A stretch of DNA of 64,000 nucleotides from Halothiobacillus sp. (lineage in GTDB: Bacteria > Pseudomonadota > Gammaproteobacteria > Halothiobacillales > Halothiobacillaceae), in the NCBI GenBank assembly GCA_023255735.1, contig JAGDVP010000028.1, positions 87,428 through 151,427 on the forward strand, in the 5' to 3' direction. Numbering within the stretch: the first letter of the stretch is position 1; each line of letters starts with the position of its first letter. Positions 61,742 through 64,000 of the stretch are shown here, piece after piece. Both the position numbers and the translations under genes were made by a program. The notes beneath the pieces were generated by a model, which saw nothing but the letters and a program-made list of their open reading frames with translations, ran no database searches and was not told where the DNA came from.

Positions 61742-62587
61742 ATGAATTCTTTTATCCAATTTGAACAGATGAGCTTCTCTCGTGGGCGAAATTTAATTTT
61801 CGACCGGATTGATATGGCCATTCCTCGGGGCAAAATTACCGCCATCATGGGGCCATCTGGCACCGGTAAAACCACGTTGTTGCGACTCATTGGCGGCCAA
61901 ATAAAACCGAAGTCTGGGCGTGTGCTGGTCGATGGTTTGGATATGGGAAAGGCCTCCAGTCAAGCGCTGTTAGCCATGCGGCGGCGTTTGGGTATGCTGT
62001 TTCAAAATGGCGCGTTGTTTACCGATTTAACGGCGGCGGACAACGTGGCTTTTCCGCTGCGTGAGCACACCCGACTGCCGCCGGCCTTAATTGCGCGAAT
62101 TGTGGCGCTCAAGCTGCAAGCGGTGGGCTTGTTGGCCGCAGCCGACCAAATGCCCGCGGCATTATCGGGCGGCATGGCGCGGCGGGTGGCGTTGGCGCGC
62201 GCGCTGGCGTTAGACCCTGAGCTCATGCTGTACGATGAACCGTTCACGGGTCAAGACCCCATTAATGTGGGCGTGCTGCTTCGGTTAATTGCTTCATTGA
62301 ATCAAGCGCTGGGGTTAACCAGTGTGCTGGTATCGCACGATGTGGCCGAGGTGTTTGCCATCGCAGATTGTGTGTTCGTGATTAATGAGGGCCGAGTGGT
62401 GGCTAAAGGCTCGCCCGATGAGCTGCGGGCGCAAATGCCGCACGTGCCTTTTTTGCGTCAGTTTCTTGAAGGGGCGCCGGATGATAATCAGTCGCAAGCC
62501 AGCCAGCAATCGGCAAATTATTTGGCCAATGCATTAGGGTTAAAACCGCCCTCTGATAAGCGCTCAGCTTTAAGAGGCACCCGATGA
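61742..62587 (+). CDS. mlaF: MlaF, ABC ATPase of the phospholipid retrograde transporter
   Basis: 281 residues. Walker A MGPSGTGKTTLLRLIGGQ near residues 38-55, signature ALSGGMARRVALARALAL, Walker B LMLYDEPFTGQDPINV. Close to E. coli MlaF up to about residue 245; a Gln/Ser-rich tail follows. Operon mlaF-mlaE-mlaD-(TolC-like) with overlapping ends. Confidence 0.95.
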   Translation: MNSFIQFEQMSFSRGRNLIFDRIDMAIPRGKITAIMGPSGTGKTTLLRLIGGQIKPKSGRVLVDGLDMGKASSQALLAMRRRLGMLFQNGALFTDLTAADNVAFPLREHTRLPPALIARIVALKLQAVGLLAAADQMPAALSGGMARRVALARALALDPELMLYDEPFTGQDPINVGVLLRLIASLNQALGLTSVLVSHDVAEVFAIADCVFVINEGRVVAKGSPDELRAQMPHVPFLRQFLEGAPDDNQSQASQQSANYLANALGLKPPSDKRSALRGTR

Positions 62588-63384
62588 ATCGCGTGCTCAC
62601 TGCATTACTCAATGGCCTTGCTGCCTTGGGGCAGGGGGTTTTATCGGCGGCTGCCCACACCGGCCAGCTTACGTTGTTTATCCGGCAATTAATGGGGCGG
62701 CTGATTCCCGCCTGGACTCGACCGAAGCTGATTGTGCAAGAAATTTATGCCATTGGTGTGTTGTCGTTGGTGATTATTGTAATCTCCGGTGGGTTTGTCG
62801 GCCTGGTGTTGGGGCTGCAGGGCTTTAATATTTTATCTAAATTCAACGCGACTGAATCTCTTGGGGTTATGGTCGCCCTGTCTTTGGTGCGTGAGTTGGG
62901 GCCGGTGGTGACCGCACTATTATTTGCCGGTCGCGCTGGTTCCGCGGTTACCGCTGAAATTGCGTTAATGAAAACCACCGAACAGCTTGCGGCCATGGAA
63001 ATGATGGCGGTAGATCCGCTTCGTCGTGTGATTGCGCCTAGGTTTTGGGGGGCGGTGATTGCGATGCCGCTGTTGGCCGGCCTATTCTCTTTGGTGGGGA
63101 TAGCGGGTGGTTATTTTATTGGTGTCGTGGTGCTGGGGGTCGATGCCGCCTCTTATTGGGGACAAATTCAGCAGCAAATGCAGCCCATGGATGACGTGAT
63201 GAATGGGGTCATTAAAAGTCTTGTTTTTGGTGTTGTCATTGGTTTAGTCGCTGTTTTTGAGGGCTTTAATGCGGAACCGACCTCTCTGGGTATTTCGCGG
63301 GCGACGACGCGAACCGTCGTTTTGAGCTCTTTATTGGTGCTGGGTTTAGATTTTATTTTGACCGCTTGGATGTTTGGGGCTTGA
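62584..63384 (+). CDS. mlaE: MlaE, permease of the phospholipid transporter
   Basis: 266 residues with five or six membrane segments. VIIVISGGFVGLVLGLQGFN, then SLVRELGPVVTALLFAGRAG and TTEQLAAMEMMAVDPLRRVI are diagnostic. No STAS fusion here, unlike the first system at 17989. ATG overlaps mlaF. Confidence 0.95.
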   Translation: MNRVLTALLNGLAALGQGVLSAAAHTGQLTLFIRQLMGRLIPAWTRPKLIVQEIYAIGVLSLVIIVISGGFVGLVLGLQGFNILSKFNATESLGVMVALSLVRELGPVVTALLFAGRAGSAVTAEIALMKTTEQLAAMEMMAVDPLRRVIAPRFWGAVIAMPLLAGLFSLVGIAGGYFIGVVVLGVDAASYWGQIQQQMQPMDDVMNGVIKSLVFGVVIGLVAVFEGFNAEPTSLGISRATTRTVVLSSLLVLGLDFILTAWMFGA

Positions 63385-63849
63385 ATGATGAATACGCAAC
63401 GGGGTATTGAAATTGTCGTCGGGGCTTTTGTGCTGGCAGGCATGCTTGCCTTGTTAGTACTGACGCTTAAATGGAGCGATTTCGGCACAAGTTCGGTGAG
63501 TGGCTATACGGTTAGTGCTCAATTCGACAATATTGGCGGCTTAACCGATCGCTCGCCCATTAAGCTTGCGGGGGTCACGATTGGCCGCGTATCGAGCATT
63601 CAAATTGATCCCAAAACCTTCGAGGCGGTGGTCACGATGGTGATTGGTAGCCAATATAATGATTTGCCTAAAGATTCTTTTGCGAGCATTTACACAGCGG
63701 GCTTGCTGGGGGCGCAATATATTGAAATTTCCCCCGGCGGTGATACCCAAGTGCTTAAAAATGGCGACAAAATCACCATGACCCAATCGGCCGTGGTGCT
63801 CGAAAAAATTATCTCCAAATTTCTCTTTAACAAGGCAGCAGAAAAATGA
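63385..63849 (+). CDS. mlaD: MlaD, MCE-domain lipid-binding protein
   Basis: 154 residues. One transmembrane anchor (EIVVGAFVLAGMLALLVLTL, near residues 7-26) and one MCE domain (VSAQFDNIGGLTDRSPIKLA; GLLGAQYIEISPGGDTQVLK). Length is near that of E. coli MlaD, and much shorter than the first-system MCE protein. Stop overlaps the following start (ATGA). Confidence 0.94.
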   Translation: MMNTQRGIEIVVGAFVLAGMLALLVLTLKWSDFGTSSVSGYTVSAQFDNIGGLTDRSPIKLAGVTIGRVSSIQIDPKTFEAVVTMVIGSQYNDLPKDSFASIYTAGLLGAQYIEISPGGDTQVLKNGDKITMTQSAVVLEKIISKFLFNKAAEK

Positions 63850-64000
63850 AAAAGTCTTATCTTTTGCTTGTGATGCTCAGTGCCTTTAGTGCCGGCGCAG
63901 AGGCACAAACGGTTAACTTGCAGCAGGCGACCGACATGGCGATGAACGCCGATCCGCGCATTGAGGAGCAGCGCGCCAATGTCGCTGCGGCGCAAGCCTT
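63846..64000 (+). CDS. Start of a TolC-family-like outer-membrane protein, partial
   Basis: 51 codons to the window edge. Signal peptide MKKSYLLLVMLSAFSAGAEA and then VNLQQATDMAMNADPRIEEQ, RANVAAAQA, typical of the first helix of TolC-type outer membrane channel proteins. In E. coli this position holds mlaC. ATG overlaps the mlaD stop. The rest of the gene lies outside the window. Confidence 0.65.
   Translation, partial: MKKSYLLLVMLSAFSAGAEAQTVNLQQATDMAMNADPRIEEQRANVAAAQA

Noticed and set aside
1-64000. CRISPR arrays, tRNA, rRNA and prophage genes
   Set aside because: Looked for regular repeat-spacer patterns, tRNA T-loop signatures and phage structural genes; none found by eye.

Overview
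This 64 kb window looks like chromosome of a Gram-negative, sulfur-oxidiser-type chemolithoautotroph that uses alpha-carboxysomes. A Halothiobacillus- or Thiomicrospira-like gammaproteobacterium is my inference; no 16S or other taxonomic marker is present. The basis is a cso shell-gene tail, acRAF, McdA/McdB, a CbbR-like regulator and a DabB/DabA dissolved-inorganic-carbon pump in one co-directional block, followed by core genes in typical gamma/betaproteobacterial order. Coding density is high, with short intergenic gaps, many ATGA/TAATG stop-start overlaps, and no tRNA, rRNA, CRISPR array or intact transposase seen.

Layout. 1-11.2 kb is a CO2-concentrating region: end of a csoS1 gene, csoS1B, acRAF, mcdA, mcdB, a LysR regulator, a dyad-rich 300-bp control region, dabB-dabA, an AI-2E-type permease, an unrecognised membrane protein on the opposite strand, and a SulP anion transporter. 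11.2-17.8 kb (mostly minus) holds two small acidic proteins, then yqgE-ruvX-pyrR-pyrB-pyrC' (the dihydroorotase-like gene lacks its HxH metal ligands) and rluB with a long basic tail. 17.9-21.7 kb (plus) is a first MCE/Mla-type lipid transporter with a STAS-fused permease and a lipoprotein. 22.1-31.3 kb (minus) is the lptD-surA-pdxA-rsmA-(pgl)-apaG-(methyltransferase)-apaH block plus adk, interrupted by a 164-bp element with inverted ends. 31.5-41.8 kb (plus) holds ppa, then the cell-elongation and lipoate cluster mrdA-rodA-mltB-rlpA-dacA-dat-ybeD-lipB-lipA and a half-size MazG.

42-49 kb is more accessory: a second SulP, a pyruvate-kinase-like protein without the C-terminal domain, an AhpD-like protein, a DUF465 protein, and a PAS protein, a GGDEF protein and a PilZ-like protein next to each other. 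A 150-bp MITE-like element lies upstream of mnmC. 51.3-60.1 kb (minus, reading from high to low coordinates) is kdsD-kdsC-lptC-lptA-lptB-rpoN-hpf-ptsN-hprK-rapZ-manX-ptsH: LPS transport, sigma-54 and a regulatory phosphotransferase set with no enzyme I in view. 60.3-64 kb (plus) holds a SUMF1-fold protein without the formylglycine-generating cysteines, a small unknown protein, and a second Mla operon (mlaF-mlaE-mlaD) followed by a gene that starts like a TolC-family protein.

How the genes fit together: DAB and SulP would load the cytosol with bicarbonate, carboxysomes would fix the carbon, McdAB would space and segregate them, acRAF would help Rubisco assembly, and the CbbR-like protein would regulate the set. 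The rest is envelope biogenesis (LPS transport, peptidoglycan, phospholipid trafficking) plus housekeeping. The most novel-looking points are the genes flanking DAB, the dyad-rich dabB control region, the repeat inside McdB, the SUMF1/Mla/TolC-like block, and two short non-coding elements with inverted ends.
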